Origin: JAOTVV01 sp041602035
GTDB lineage: Bacteria > Gemmatimonadota > Gemmatimonadetes > Gemmatimonadales > GWC2-71-9
Assembly (NCBI GenBank): GCA_041602035.1
Contig: JBFIHA010000014.1
Span: 5,428-69,427, forward strand
Reading direction: 5' to 3'
DNA length: 64,000 nucleotides
This document shows positions 52,727-60,558 of this stretch, in pieces; position 1 is the stretch's first letter; every line of letters begins with the position of its first letter. The notes under the pieces were generated by a model that saw only the letters and a list, made by a program, of their open reading frames with translations, did not search any database and was not told where the DNA came from. The position numbers and the translations under genes were made by a program.

Positions 52727-53278
52727 GTGACCGGTCGCCCGTCGGCTGCGGCGGGCTCCGACGATCTGGCGGACGCGAGGCTCGCGGCCGCAGGGGACCG
52801 GGTGGCGTTCGAACGGCTGTACCGGCGCCACGTGGGGCGGATTCACTCGTTGGCGAGACGCATGGTGGGCTCGGAGGAAGCCGATGACGCGACGCAGGAT
52901 GCCTTCATACGTGCGTGGGAGAAGCTGGGAACGTTTCGCGGCGACGCCGCATTCGGGACGTGGCTTCACCGACTGGCGGTCAACGTGATGCTGGCGGCTC
53001 GATCCGCCGCCGCGCGGTCGGAGCGGCGGCTGGTGGCGGACGCGGCCGCGGCCGAACGGCCGGACCGGCGGCGGGAGGATCCGGGCACGCGCGTGGACTT
53101 CGAGGCCGCCATCGCTACCCTGCCGCCCGGCGCCCGCGAGGTGTTCGTGCTGCATGATGTGGAAGGCTTTAAGCACCGTGAGATCGCGGCGCTGCTCGGT
53201 GTGACGGCCGGTACGTCGAAGGCGCAGCTCCACCGGGCCAGAATGGCCTTGCGCGCGTACCTCGGAGAAGGCGGGTAG
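52727..53278 (+). CDS. ECF RNA polymerase sigma factor
   Basis: 183 residues. Region 2 spans about residues 27-90 (DATQDAFIRAWEKLGTFRG, FGTWLHRLAVNVML) and region 4 about 120-175 (LPPGAREVFVLHDVEGFKHREIAALLGVTAGTSKAQLHRARMALR). GTG 52727 has a perfect GGAGGA six bases upstream. An anti-sigma gene begins 6 bases after the stop, then two DUF4097 genes, which are likely targets of this sigma factor. Confidence 0.93.
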   Translation: MTGRPSAAAGSDDLADARLAAAGDRVAFERLYRRHVGRIHSLARRMVGSEEADDATQDAFIRAWEKLGTFRGDAAFGTWLHRLAVNVMLAARSAAARSERRLVADAAAAERPDRRREDPGTRVDFEAAIATLPPGAREVFVLHDVEGFKHREIAALLGVTAGTSKAQLHRARMALRAYLGEGG

Positions 53279-53284
53279 GTCCTG

Positions 53285-53947
53285 ATGCTGCACTGGACGG
53301 AGCGACTGTCGGAGTACCTGGACGGTGAACTCGATCGGACTGAGCGAGCCGCTGTCGAGGCGCACCTCCGGGAGTGCGGGCAGTGCCGGTCCGACCTGCG
53401 ACAGCTCCAGAGCGTCGTCACGCGCGCCCGATCGCTCGAGGATCGGCCACCGGCGGTGGATCTCTGGCCGGCGATCGCGGCACGCCTGGAGGCGCGAACC
53501 GACTCGGTGACCGATCTGCGGCAGCGCCGGACGCGCCGACGGGTCGTGTTCTCGGTGCCGCAGCTCGCGGCCGCCGGTCTGGCATTGATGCTGGTGTCCG
53601 CCAGCGCCGTGTGGCTCACGATGACCCGCGGCGATCCCCAGATCATCGCCGTGGACTCCACTGCTCCGCTCACTGTCCTGCCGGCGGGTGCCGAGCTGGC
53701 GCGCTATGACGCGACGATCGCCGACCTCGAGGCCGCCCTGCGGCTGGACAGCGACCGACTGGATCCGGCCACCGTGCGGGTGCTGGAGGAGAATCTGGCC
53801 ATCATCGACCAGGCGATCGCCGAGGCCCGCCGCGCGTTGGAGCACGATCCGGCGAGCCGCTATCTCAACGGGCATTTGGGACGAACACTGCGCCGCAAGG
53901 TCGACCTGCTCCAGCAGGCGGCCACGCTGGTGACGGCCGCCAGCTGA
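53285..53947 (+). CDS. Zinc-finger (zf-HC2) membrane anti-sigma factor
   Basis: 220 residues. Cytoplasmic anti-sigma domain with the zinc motif HLRECGQC (HxxxCxxC) near residue 30, one transmembrane helix at about residues 95-112 (FSVPQLAAAGLALMLVSASAVWL), then an extracytoplasmic region of about 105 residues with a Leu/Asp-rich helical coiled-coil-like stretch (DLEAALRLDSDRLDPATVRVLEENL). It holds the sigma factor at the membrane until a signal is sensed outside. Six bases after the sigma gene. Confidence 0.9.
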   Translation: MLHWTERLSEYLDGELDRTERAAVEAHLRECGQCRSDLRQLQSVVTRARSLEDRPPAVDLWPAIAARLEARTDSVTDLRQRRTRRRVVFSVPQLAAAGLALMLVSASAVWLTMTRGDPQIIAVDSTAPLTVLPAGAELARYDATIADLEAALRLDSDRLDPATVRVLEENLAIIDQAIAEARRALEHDPASRYLNGHLGRTLRRKVDLLQQAATLVTAAS

Positions 53948-53982
53948 GGGCGGTTGGACGTGACTCTGGGAGGATGGTAACG

Positions 53983-54822
53983 ATGTCAGTGATGCTGTTG
54001 GCGACGATGACGTTCGGGCTCTTGGGACAGCAGACCGACACCGTGGTTGCCGTCAGGCCGGGGACTCGGCTCGACGTCAATGTGATGCGCGGCAACGTCG
54101 TGGTACGCACATGGGATCGCAACGAAGTACGCGTGACTGGCCGCCCAGCGGGACGGCTCGACGTGCGGCTCACCAACGGCACCCTGAAGGTGCAATCCCT
54201 GGCGGAGCGTGGCGGGATGGGCAGAACCGATGTGCAGCTCACGGTGCCGCAGGCGATGAGCCTGGTCGTCCAGGGCACGTTTCTCAGTGCGGACGTGAAC
54301 GGTATCCGCGGAGAGGTGAGTGTCGAAACCACGCACGGCAATGTCCAACTCGTGGGCGGACGTGGCTATGTGAGCGCCCGGTCGGTACAGGGCACGGTCA
54401 CCTGCCGGGACGCGGAGGGTCGCATAGAACTGGGCTCGACGAATGGACGCGTCATGGCGGTCGGCGTGTCGGGGAGCCTCAACGTGGAATCGGTGAACGG
54501 GGGGATCGAGCTTCGCGGCGTTCGATCGGCCTCAGTGGAGGCGTCGACGGTCAATGGAGGCATCACCTACGCGGGCACGCTGGAGCCAAACGGCCGCTAC
54601 CAGTTGAGCACCCACAACGGGGACGTGGCTGTTGACGTCCCAGCCGGGACGAACGCCACCATCTCGGCGTCGACGTTCGGTGGCGCCTTCGAGAGTGATT
54701 TTCCCGTGGTGCTGCGAGAGGCAGGAAGTGGGGGCCGTCAGATCACGATCACCCTGGGAGACGGCGGCGCTCGCATGGATCTGAGTTCGTTCAACGGGAG
54801 CATACGACTCCGACGGCCGTAG
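53983..54822 (+). CDS. Exported DUF4097-type beta-helix protein 1
   Basis: 279 residues. Short signal peptide, then repeated beta-strand turns with NG steps (VNGIRGEVSVETTHGNVQ, VNGGIELRGV, TVNGGITYAG, FNGSIRLRRP), the repeat pattern of DUF4097 right-handed beta-helices. Cell-surface or periplasmic location is likely; function unknown. ATG 53983 fits GGGAGG 9 bases upstream better than the overlapping ATG 53974. Part of the sigma/anti-sigma unit. Confidence 0.8.
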   Translation: MSVMLLATMTFGLLGQQTDTVVAVRPGTRLDVNVMRGNVVVRTWDRNEVRVTGRPAGRLDVRLTNGTLKVQSLAERGGMGRTDVQLTVPQAMSLVVQGTFLSADVNGIRGEVSVETTHGNVQLVGGRGYVSARSVQGTVTCRDAEGRIELGSTNGRVMAVGVSGSLNVESVNGGIELRGVRSASVEASTVNGGITYAGTLEPNGRYQLSTHNGDVAVDVPAGTNATISASTFGGAFESDFPVVLREAGSGGRQITITLGDGGARMDLSSFNGSIRLRRP

Positions 54823-54859
54823 CTGCGGTCGCGTATCACACCAAGAAGGAGTTCGAGTG

Positions 54860-55669
54860 ATGAGAGTATTCCCAATTCTGGTTGCGGTGGGCGTGATTGG
54901 CGCCGGCGCTGCGCAGGTTGGCTCCACCGCTTCCGCCCGTGTGCCGCAAGGCACGGATTTCGTGTGGAAGGGTCGGGTCGACGCCGGGAAGTCGATCGAA
55001 GTCAAAGGCATCAACGGCCCCATCCGGGCGTCGCGCGCCGAGGGTTCGCAGATCGAGGTCGTAGCCGTGAAGCGAGCGGGGCGGAAGGGCGACCCCAGCG
55101 ACGTGCGGTTCGAGGTCGTCGAGCACGGGAACGGTGTTACGATCTGCGCGATGTATCCGAACGTCCGCGACAAGGAGCCCAACGAGTGCCGAGCGGGCTC
55201 CGCAGGCAGGATGAACAACCGAGACAACGACACCAAGGTGGAGTTCACCGTGCTGGTGCCCGCCGGCGTTGACTTTGCGGCGCGCACGGTCAATGGGGAG
55301 GTCGAGGCGAGGGGGATCGACGGGAATGTGTACGCCACGACGGTGAACGGTGACGTCGAGGTGTCGGCGGCCGGCTATGTCGAGGCGCGCACGGTCAACG
55401 GGTCGATCGAGGCGGTGATGGGGCGAGGCGACTGGCGCGGCGCCCTGGAGTTCCATACGGTCAACGGGAGCGTGTCCGTGACGCTCCCGTCCGGGGTGGG
55501 GGCGACGCTGTCGGCGAGCACTGTGAACGGCAGCTTCGACTCGGACTTCCCCGTCACCGTCCAGGGGCGGTTCGGACCCAAGAAGATCAGTGGCACGATC
55601 GGTGGCGGCGGCCGAGAACTCGAGATCGAGACGGTCAACGGAAGTATTCGGCTGAAGAAAGGGCAATGA
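54860..55669 (+). CDS. Exported DUF4097-type beta-helix protein 2
   Basis: 269 residues with a signal peptide ending near residue 26 (SASARV). Six or seven repeats of the form TVNG followed by a beta-strand (ARTVNGEVEARG, TTVNGDVEV, ARTVNGSIEA, FHTVNGSVSVT, STVNGSFDS, TVNGSIRLKK), typical of DUF4097. A related but distinct paralogue of the preceding gene. AAGGAG precedes an adjacent GTG/ATG pair; ATG 54860 is used. Last gene before the hairpin-rich region. Confidence 0.82.
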   Translation: MRVFPILVAVGVIGAGAAQVGSTASARVPQGTDFVWKGRVDAGKSIEVKGINGPIRASRAEGSQIEVVAVKRAGRKGDPSDVRFEVVEHGNGVTICAMYPNVRDKEPNECRAGSAGRMNNRDNDTKVEFTVLVPAGVDFAARTVNGEVEARGIDGNVYATTVNGDVEVSAAGYVEARTVNGSIEAVMGRGDWRGALEFHTVNGSVSVTLPSGVGATLSASTVNGSFDSDFPVTVQGRFGPKKISGTIGGGGRELEIETVNGSIRLKKGQ

Positions 55670-55689
55670 CGGGTCGGTAGCGGCGATAG

Positions 55690-55740
55690 CCTCGGGGCTG
55701 CCGGGTTACTCCCGGCGGCCTCCGGCATTCGACCCCGAGG
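55690..55740 (+). ncRNA. Structured RNA candidate: outer stem and inner hairpin
   Basis: CCTCGGGG at 55690-55697 pairs perfectly with CCCCGAGG at 55733-55740. Inside it, CTGCCGGG at 55698-55705 pairs with CCCGGCGG at 55711-55718 (one G-T pair, TTACT loop). The segment 55733-55740 is also the 5' arm of the next hairpin, so the outer stem and the next hairpin cannot form together. Confidence 0.5.
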
Positions 55741-55770
55741 GCGGCACCTTCGTGCGCCTTCGGGGTTATT
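55733..55770 (+). terminator. Long hairpin followed by TTATT (terminator candidate)
   Basis: CCCCGAGGGCGGCAC at 55733-55747 pairs with GTGCGCCTTCGGGG at 55752-55765 (14 pairs, one bulged G, one G-T), CTTC loop, followed by TTATT. It lies 63 bases past the DUF4097 stop. It may be a terminator, or one state of an attenuator for the gene at 55852. Confidence 0.6.
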
Positions 55771-55792
55771 CATGTCGGCACGGACGGACTGG

Positions 55793-55820
55793 CCGGTCGT
55801 GACCGGTGCCCGTGACGGGC
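55793..55820 (+). repeat. Two adjacent short palindromes
   Basis: CCGGTC-GT-GACCGG at 55793-55806 and GCCCG-TGA-CGGGC at 55808-55820 stand one base apart, 31 bases before the next ATG. They may fold in RNA or be a protein site in DNA. Confidence 0.5.
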
Positions 55821-55851
55821 TCCGGGGAGAAGGGAACCGCACTCCGATGGA

Positions 55852-57132
55852 ATGATGACGCAAGGTTCGAGTGGCGCGGCTCCTCGCGCGTATCCGCGAG
55901 GACGGCCGCGCCGGCAGTCAGGCTTTTGCCGTGTCGTACGTCGCTGGACGCTCTCCATTGTCGGCGTGGCGCTGCTCGCCTGCGGAGAGCGAAGCGAGGC
56001 GCAAGAAGAGGTCAAGGTGCGCCGGATGGCCCGCGAACTCGCGTCCGAGGTGGAGCGCGCGATCGGGCTTCCCTTCCGGCAGTCCCCCACGGTGGCCGTT
56101 CGCACCAGCGACCAGGTGCGGTCGTACCTGGCCGCGAAGCTCGATCGTGATATGCCGCCGCCGGTTCTGGACGGCATGGCGGCCGGGTACCAGCTGTTCG
56201 GCCTGCTGCCGGATACGATCGATCTCCGGGCCCTCCTCCTGTCGCTCTACACGGAGCAGGTGGTCGGCTACTACGACCCGGATTCCGCAGCGCTGTACGT
56301 CGTGGCCGGCGCCGACGCCATGACGCTGCGAATGATCCTAGCGCACGAGCTGGTCCATGCCCTGCAGGGCCAGTACCTCCCCCTCGACTCGTTGCTGGCG
56401 TCGGAACGGACCAACGACCGTCGTGTGGCGGCGCAGGCCATCCTCGAGGGTCAGGCGACGCTCGCCTCGATCGCCATGCTGATGCCGGATCGGGACGTGG
56501 GCACCATTCCAGGCTTTTGGGACAGCTATCGACAACAGCTCAAACGCCAGCATGCCCAGATGCCGGTATTCAGCTCGGCGCCGCTGCTCATCCAGGAGAG
56601 CATCGTCTTTCCCTATTTGGAGGGGGCCAACTTCGTGAGTTGGTTCCAGAGGGAATACCGGGATACGGTGCCGTTCGGTGCCAGGCTGCCGCAATCGACC
56701 GAGCACATCCTCCACTTCGATCGCTACCGCAGCGGTGACGCCCCGCTGGATCTCCGCCTCGCCAACGGCGGGCAGCCTCTCTACACGGACGTGTTGGGGG
56801 AATTCGAGACGCGGCTCTTGCTGACCGTGCTGTCTGGGAGCGAGGCCACGGGACGGGCGGGGGCACGATCCTGGGGCGGCGATCGCTACGCGGTCTACGA
56901 TGCCGGTCATGGCACACGCGCCCTCGTGTGGTGGTCGGTGTGGGATGACGAGCGGGCCGCTGACCGGTTCGCGAAGCTGCTCACGCGGGTGTGGAACGCA
57001 CGCGCCCGACCCGCTCGTCGGGGGGTGGTTGAGCGAATCACGGTCGACGACCGTCCCGGGGTCCGGCTGATCGATGCTCCGGACGGGTGGACGGGTTGGA
57101 AGGTGGTGCCCGCCATCGAGTTGGTGCGATAG
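55852..57132 (+). CDS. Putative gluzincin metalloprotease lipoprotein
   Basis: 426 residues. Basic N-terminus, hydrophobic helix and lipobox ALLAC, so an envelope lipoprotein. Zinc motif HELVHAL (His165, Glu166, His169) with downstream Glu199 in ILEGQATL as probable third ligand, the gluzincin pattern. YYDPDSAALYVV just before it is typical of a group of uncharacterised putative peptidases. The remainder (VWWSVWDDERAADRFAKLL) has no recognised domain. ATG 55852 has no strong ribosome site; the adjacent ATG 55855 is equally possible. The hairpin-rich region lies immediately upstream. Confidence 0.8.
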   Translation: MMTQGSSGAAPRAYPRGRPRRQSGFCRVVRRWTLSIVGVALLACGERSEAQEEVKVRRMARELASEVERAIGLPFRQSPTVAVRTSDQVRSYLAAKLDRDMPPPVLDGMAAGYQLFGLLPDTIDLRALLLSLYTEQVVGYYDPDSAALYVVAGADAMTLRMILAHELVHALQGQYLPLDSLLASERTNDRRVAAQAILEGQATLASIAMLMPDRDVGTIPGFWDSYRQQLKRQHAQMPVFSSAPLLIQESIVFPYLEGANFVSWFQREYRDTVPFGARLPQSTEHILHFDRYRSGDAPLDLRLANGGQPLYTDVLGEFETRLLLTVLSGSEATGRAGARSWGGDRYAVYDAGHGTRALVWWSVWDDERAADRFAKLLTRVWNARARPARRGVVERITVDDRPGVRLIDAPDGWTGWKVVPAIELVR

Positions 57133-57141
57133 GGCGTCGCG

Positions 57142-58707
57142 TTACGGGATGATCAGTGACACTCCGTAGGCGAGGGCCCCTACGAACGCGCCGAGCACGT
57201 ACCCTAACCGAATGATCACGTCGAGTTCACGCTGACTGGTGGCGCGGACGATCTCCTCGATACGCTTTAGGGAGAATCCGAGGACCTTCTGCTCCACCAT
57301 CGTCTGAACGTCCACTCGCGCGACGACCTCGGGGACCTGTTGCTGAATCCAGCGCCACAGGGCCGGTGCCAGCGCCGCCGAAATCCGGTCCACTTGCCCG
57401 TCGGGCAGTCGGTCGGCGAGGCGCCCAATGGGTCGATCGAGCAGGGCGCGGAGGGCCGCAGACGTGCCGTCGGCCACCCAGCCCCGGAGCCTTGGTGTGC
57501 GGGCCGCCTCGGTCAGCCATCCCGCCGCCCGCTCGGGCGGGAGATGGCGCAACAGCTCGCCCCACGTCCGCTGCTCGGCCGACTGCAACGCCACGTCGAG
57601 CCGCTCGATGGCATGTTGCCGAGTGGTGGGGTCACGGAGCGCCGCCGTGATGTAGGTCGCGGCCGTGTGCTCGATGCCCTGCAGGCGTTCCTCACCCAGA
57701 CGCTCGAGGTGTTCGGCCAGCGGACGTCGGAGAAAGCTCACCACCGCATCGTTGATGCTGCGCGCAATCTGGGAACGCATCTCCTCCTCGTCCAGGAGGG
57801 CGGCCAGGTGATCGACGCCCTCCCGTTCGAAGTTGTCCAGGAGTCGCGCGATGGTCTTCTCGGTGACCATGAGGCGCGCCACGATGCGCTCGTGGAGCAG
57901 GAGTTCCCGCACGAAGCGCTGGAACAGTTCGTGGAGCGCGCGCTGGATGCGGGCGCGCGCGCGCGCGTCCGCGAGCAACGCCGCCAAGCGGTCCAGTGCC
58001 ACCGGTAGGTATCCAGCCATCTCGTGCTCGACCACTGCCACGAGGTCCTTGGGCATGCGATCGAGCAAGGGGGTCCGATCGCCACGAAGCCGTTCCGCTT
58101 GCTTGTGGAGCCAACTCCGGATCGTGGACTCGAGCTCGTCGGAGGCCACCGCGTCGGTGACCCACTGCTCCACGCGCTCGCGAATGGCGGTTTGCCTGGC
58201 AACGGTGAGGAGTTCTCCAATGGGCCGGTCGGCGAACTCGTCGCGGGCCTTGCTGAGTAGCCGCTCTGCGGTCTCGCGGAACGCCTCCGAGCCGACGTAC
58301 GCAGCGAGGGCGTCGGCCACCGACTCGGCGATGCCGTCGATCGCACCGTCGAGCTCGGTGAGCAGCCCCGGCGGCAGCTCGTCACGCAACGAACCCCGTT
58401 CGGTGTCGAGGACGGCGGTTACGAAGTGGTGCACAGCGCCGTCGAAGGCTTCACGCATCCCGGGGGCGCTCAACTGCTGGGCGAGATCCTCCGCGGTGAG
58501 GAGGCGCTCCCCGACGGTGCGTCCGATGGTTTTGGCCAGCCGCGGCTTGTTCTTGGGGATCGCGCCGTGAAACCGGAACCACCAGAAGCCACGGGGCTCG
58601 TACGGGTGGAACAGCATCGAGATCGCCACGGCGTTCGTGAGCCCGCCTGCCAGCGCGCCGAATCCCACCGTGACCGCCGCGCGAAGCAGCGAGAACTCGG
58701 CAATCAC
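57142..58707 (-). CDS. DUF445 family membrane protein
   Basis: 521 residues. N-terminal membrane helix with GGLTNAVAISMLFHPYEP, the family's opening signature, then PKNKPRLAKTIGRTVGERLLTAEDL, a long helical amphipathic middle and a final C-terminal hydrophobic helix (LGYVLGAFVGALAYGVSLIIP). DUF445/YjiN-type proteins are widespread with unknown role. The convergent protease gene ends 9 bases away. GTG start at 58707, with GAGAGG about 10 bases upstream on the minus strand. Confidence 0.9.
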   Translation of the reverse strand: MIAEFSLLRAAVTVGFGALAGGLTNAVAISMLFHPYEPRGFWWFRFHGAIPKNKPRLAKTIGRTVGERLLTAEDLAQQLSAPGMREAFDGAVHHFVTAVLDTERGSLRDELPPGLLTELDGAIDGIAESVADALAAYVGSEAFRETAERLLSKARDEFADRPIGELLTVARQTAIRERVEQWVTDAVASDELESTIRSWLHKQAERLRGDRTPLLDRMPKDLVAVVEHEMAGYLPVALDRLAALLADARARARIQRALHELFQRFVRELLLHERIVARLMVTEKTIARLLDNFEREGVDHLAALLDEEEMRSQIARSINDAVVSFLRRPLAEHLERLGEERLQGIEHTAATYITAALRDPTTRQHAIERLDVALQSAEQRTWGELLRHLPPERAAGWLTEAARTPRLRGWVADGTSAALRALLDRPIGRLADRLPDGQVDRISAALAPALWRWIQQQVPEVVARVDVQTMVEQKVLGFSLKRIEEIVRATSQRELDVIIRLGYVLGAFVGALAYGVSLIIP

Positions 58708-58915
58708 GGCAACGTGCCTCTCGTGACGTCCTCAGATCGCGAATGCATGCACCAAATCTCCACCCGGCACCCCACGGGCGCCATGGATCGTACGCGAAAC
58801 GACGGTCACGGGTTTCCAGCACGCCGCACTTCCCACCAGGGTTCCGCCCGGGTTAGCGTTGGAGACCTTCGACACCTCGGGGCTGGTGCCGACTCGTGAA
58901 TCGTGGAGGACGACG
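58708..58915. other. Divergent intergenic region DUF445 / nhaC
   Basis: 208 bases holding promoters for both outward-facing genes. I saw no pair of hexamers with correct spacing on either strand and no long inverted repeat. Confidence 0.5.
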
Positions 58916-60478
58916 TTGACCAAGCGCCGCATCACCCTGCTCCTCAGTGGCCTCATCTTCATCGTGGCCCTGGCCGCCGTCGGACGGTTTCCGCAGCAGG
59001 GTGACCATTTCGGCATCTGGTCGGTGGTCCCGCCGGCGGTCGCGATCATTCTGGCCTTCGCGACCCGGGAAGTGATCAGCTCCCTGTTCATCGGGATCGC
59101 CGTGGGCGGGGTGATCAGCGGTGGGGTGTGGTACGAGCTGCCACGGGATATCGTGCAGGGATACCTCATTCCCTCGGTCGGGAGCGAGGCGTATGCCCTG
59201 ATCCTGCTCGTGTACTTGTGGGCCCTCGGGGGACTGATCGGACTGTGGACTCGCACGGGGGGGGCGCTCACCTTCGCCGAGTGGGCGGGGAGCAAGATCG
59301 TGCGCGGCCCGCGGACCGCGAAACTCTTCGCCTGGATCATGGGCATCGTGTTCCACCAAGGTGGCACGATCAGTACGGTCCTCACCGGCACGACCGTCCG
59401 GCCCGTCTCCGACAAGCACCGGGTCTCGCACGAAGAGCTGTCGTACATCGTCGACTCCACTGCCTCACCGGCGGCGACGCTCATTCCCTTCAACGTCTGG
59501 CCGATCTACGTCGGCGGCCTGGTGGTCGGGACCGTGCCGTTTCTCTCGACTGTTCCGGAGGCCATCGGGTTCTTCTTCACGGCGCTGCCGTTCAATTTCT
59601 ACGCCTGGTTCGCGGTGCTGTTCACGCTCTTGTTCGCGATCGAGAAGATGCCATTCCTCCCAGGACGGCTGTGGGGGAACGTCCCACTCGTGGTGGGCCG
59701 GAAGATGACGCGCGCGATCCTGCGGGCCCGCGAGACGGGTGAGCTCAACCGACCCGGCTCGCAACCGCTCGCGTCGGACGAGCTGTCGGTGGTTCGCCTC
59801 GCCCAAGGGTACCGGCCCGGCCTGATCGATTTCTTTGGACCCATGGGCACGCTCCTCGGCGTCGCGATTCTGCCCTATCTCTACACCTTCTTCGTGCTCG
59901 GCTCGGACCAGCCGACGCTCCTCATCGCCGAGGCCTTCGTGTTGGCGGTTCTCGTGGGGCTCGTAATCGCGGTGGTCAAGGGGATGCCGCTTCGCGCCGG
60001 GATCGACGCGATCGTCGAGGGGTGCAAGGGTGTCACCATCGGGGCGATCGTGCTGGCGTTGGCCGTTACGCTCAAGAGCGTCGCCGATTCCGTGGGCACG
60101 GCCCCCTATATCATCGAGGTGACGTCGGGGTTTCTGTCCCCGGTGGTTGTTCCCGCGTTGTTCCTCCTGCTCGGCATGGTGATCGCGTTCTCGACCGGGA
60201 CGTCGTGGGGCACGTACGCGGTGCTCTTTCCCGTCGCTATGCCGCTCGCGTACTCAATCAACCCGGATCCGTTCTTCGTCACGCTGTGCTTCGCTGCCGT
60301 GACCGGGGGCAGTGTGTTTGGCGATCAATGCTCGCCGATCTCGGACACGACGATCCTCTCGTCGCTCGCTACGGGCTCGGACCTCATGGATCACGTATAT
60401 ACGCAGATCCCGCTTGCGCTTACGGCGGCGGGACTCGGCGCGGTGCTCTACACGATCCTGGTCGCTCTCTTCGTCTAG
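58916..60478 (+). CDS. nhaC: NhaC-family Na+/H+ antiporter
   Basis: 520 residues, about 12 transmembrane helices. Exchanges cytoplasmic Na+ for H+ (or a dicarboxylate, in MleN-like members). Family motifs: HQGGTISTVLTGTTVRPVSD, DSTASPAATLIPFN, FSTGTSWGTYAVLFPVAMPLA and GGSVFGDQCSPISDTTILSS. TTG 58916 is chosen because GGAGGA lies five bases upstream; an upstream TTG at 58859 and GTG at 58886 lack such a site. The final 80 bases before ffh contain no clear terminator. Confidence 0.92.
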   Translation: MTKRRITLLLSGLIFIVALAAVGRFPQQGDHFGIWSVVPPAVAIILAFATREVISSLFIGIAVGGVISGGVWYELPRDIVQGYLIPSVGSEAYALILLVYLWALGGLIGLWTRTGGALTFAEWAGSKIVRGPRTAKLFAWIMGIVFHQGGTISTVLTGTTVRPVSDKHRVSHEELSYIVDSTASPAATLIPFNVWPIYVGGLVVGTVPFLSTVPEAIGFFFTALPFNFYAWFAVLFTLLFAIEKMPFLPGRLWGNVPLVVGRKMTRAILRARETGELNRPGSQPLASDELSVVRLAQGYRPGLIDFFGPMGTLLGVAILPYLYTFFVLGSDQPTLLIAEAFVLAVLVGLVIAVVKGMPLRAGIDAIVEGCKGVTIGAIVLALAVTLKSVADSVGTAPYIIEVTSGFLSPVVVPALFLLLGMVIAFSTGTSWGTYAVLFPVAMPLAYSINPDPFFVTLCFAAVTGGSVFGDQCSPISDTTILSSLATGSDLMDHVYTQIPLALTAAGLGAVLYTILVALFV

Positions 60479-60518
60479 GACCTCCCCAAGGGCGGAACCC
60501 GCCGGACCTACGGGTGCC

Positions 60519-60548
60519 TTGGCGTTCCGCCACGGCCTCGTCTATATT
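60519..60548 (+). promoter_or_regulatory. Promoter candidate for the ffh-rpsP-rimM-trmD-rplS operon
   Basis: TTGGCG at 60519-60524 and TATATT at 60543-60548 are 18 bp apart. The predicted transcription start is near 60555, only a few bases before the ffh ATG at 60559, and no ribosome-binding sequence is present. Confidence 0.5.
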
Positions 60549-60558
60549 GCATGGCTCT

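Noticed and set aside
55670..55851. Possible tRNA or selenocysteine tRNA in the hairpin-rich gap
   Set aside because: No T-arm with GTTCRA in a 5-bp stem, no acceptor pairing and no anticodon arm could be fitted on either strand.
55670..55851. Cobalamin or c-di-GMP riboswitch
   Set aside because: GGGAACCG near 55831 looked B12-box-like, but the conserved CTG-CCC and GCCACTG elements are missing, and no c-di-GMP motif is present.
60491..60531. Terminator between nhaC and ffh (GGCGGAA ... TTCCGCC)
   Set aside because: The arms are 27 bases apart with only a weak inner CCCG/CGGG pairing and no T-run; the region fits better as the ffh promoter.
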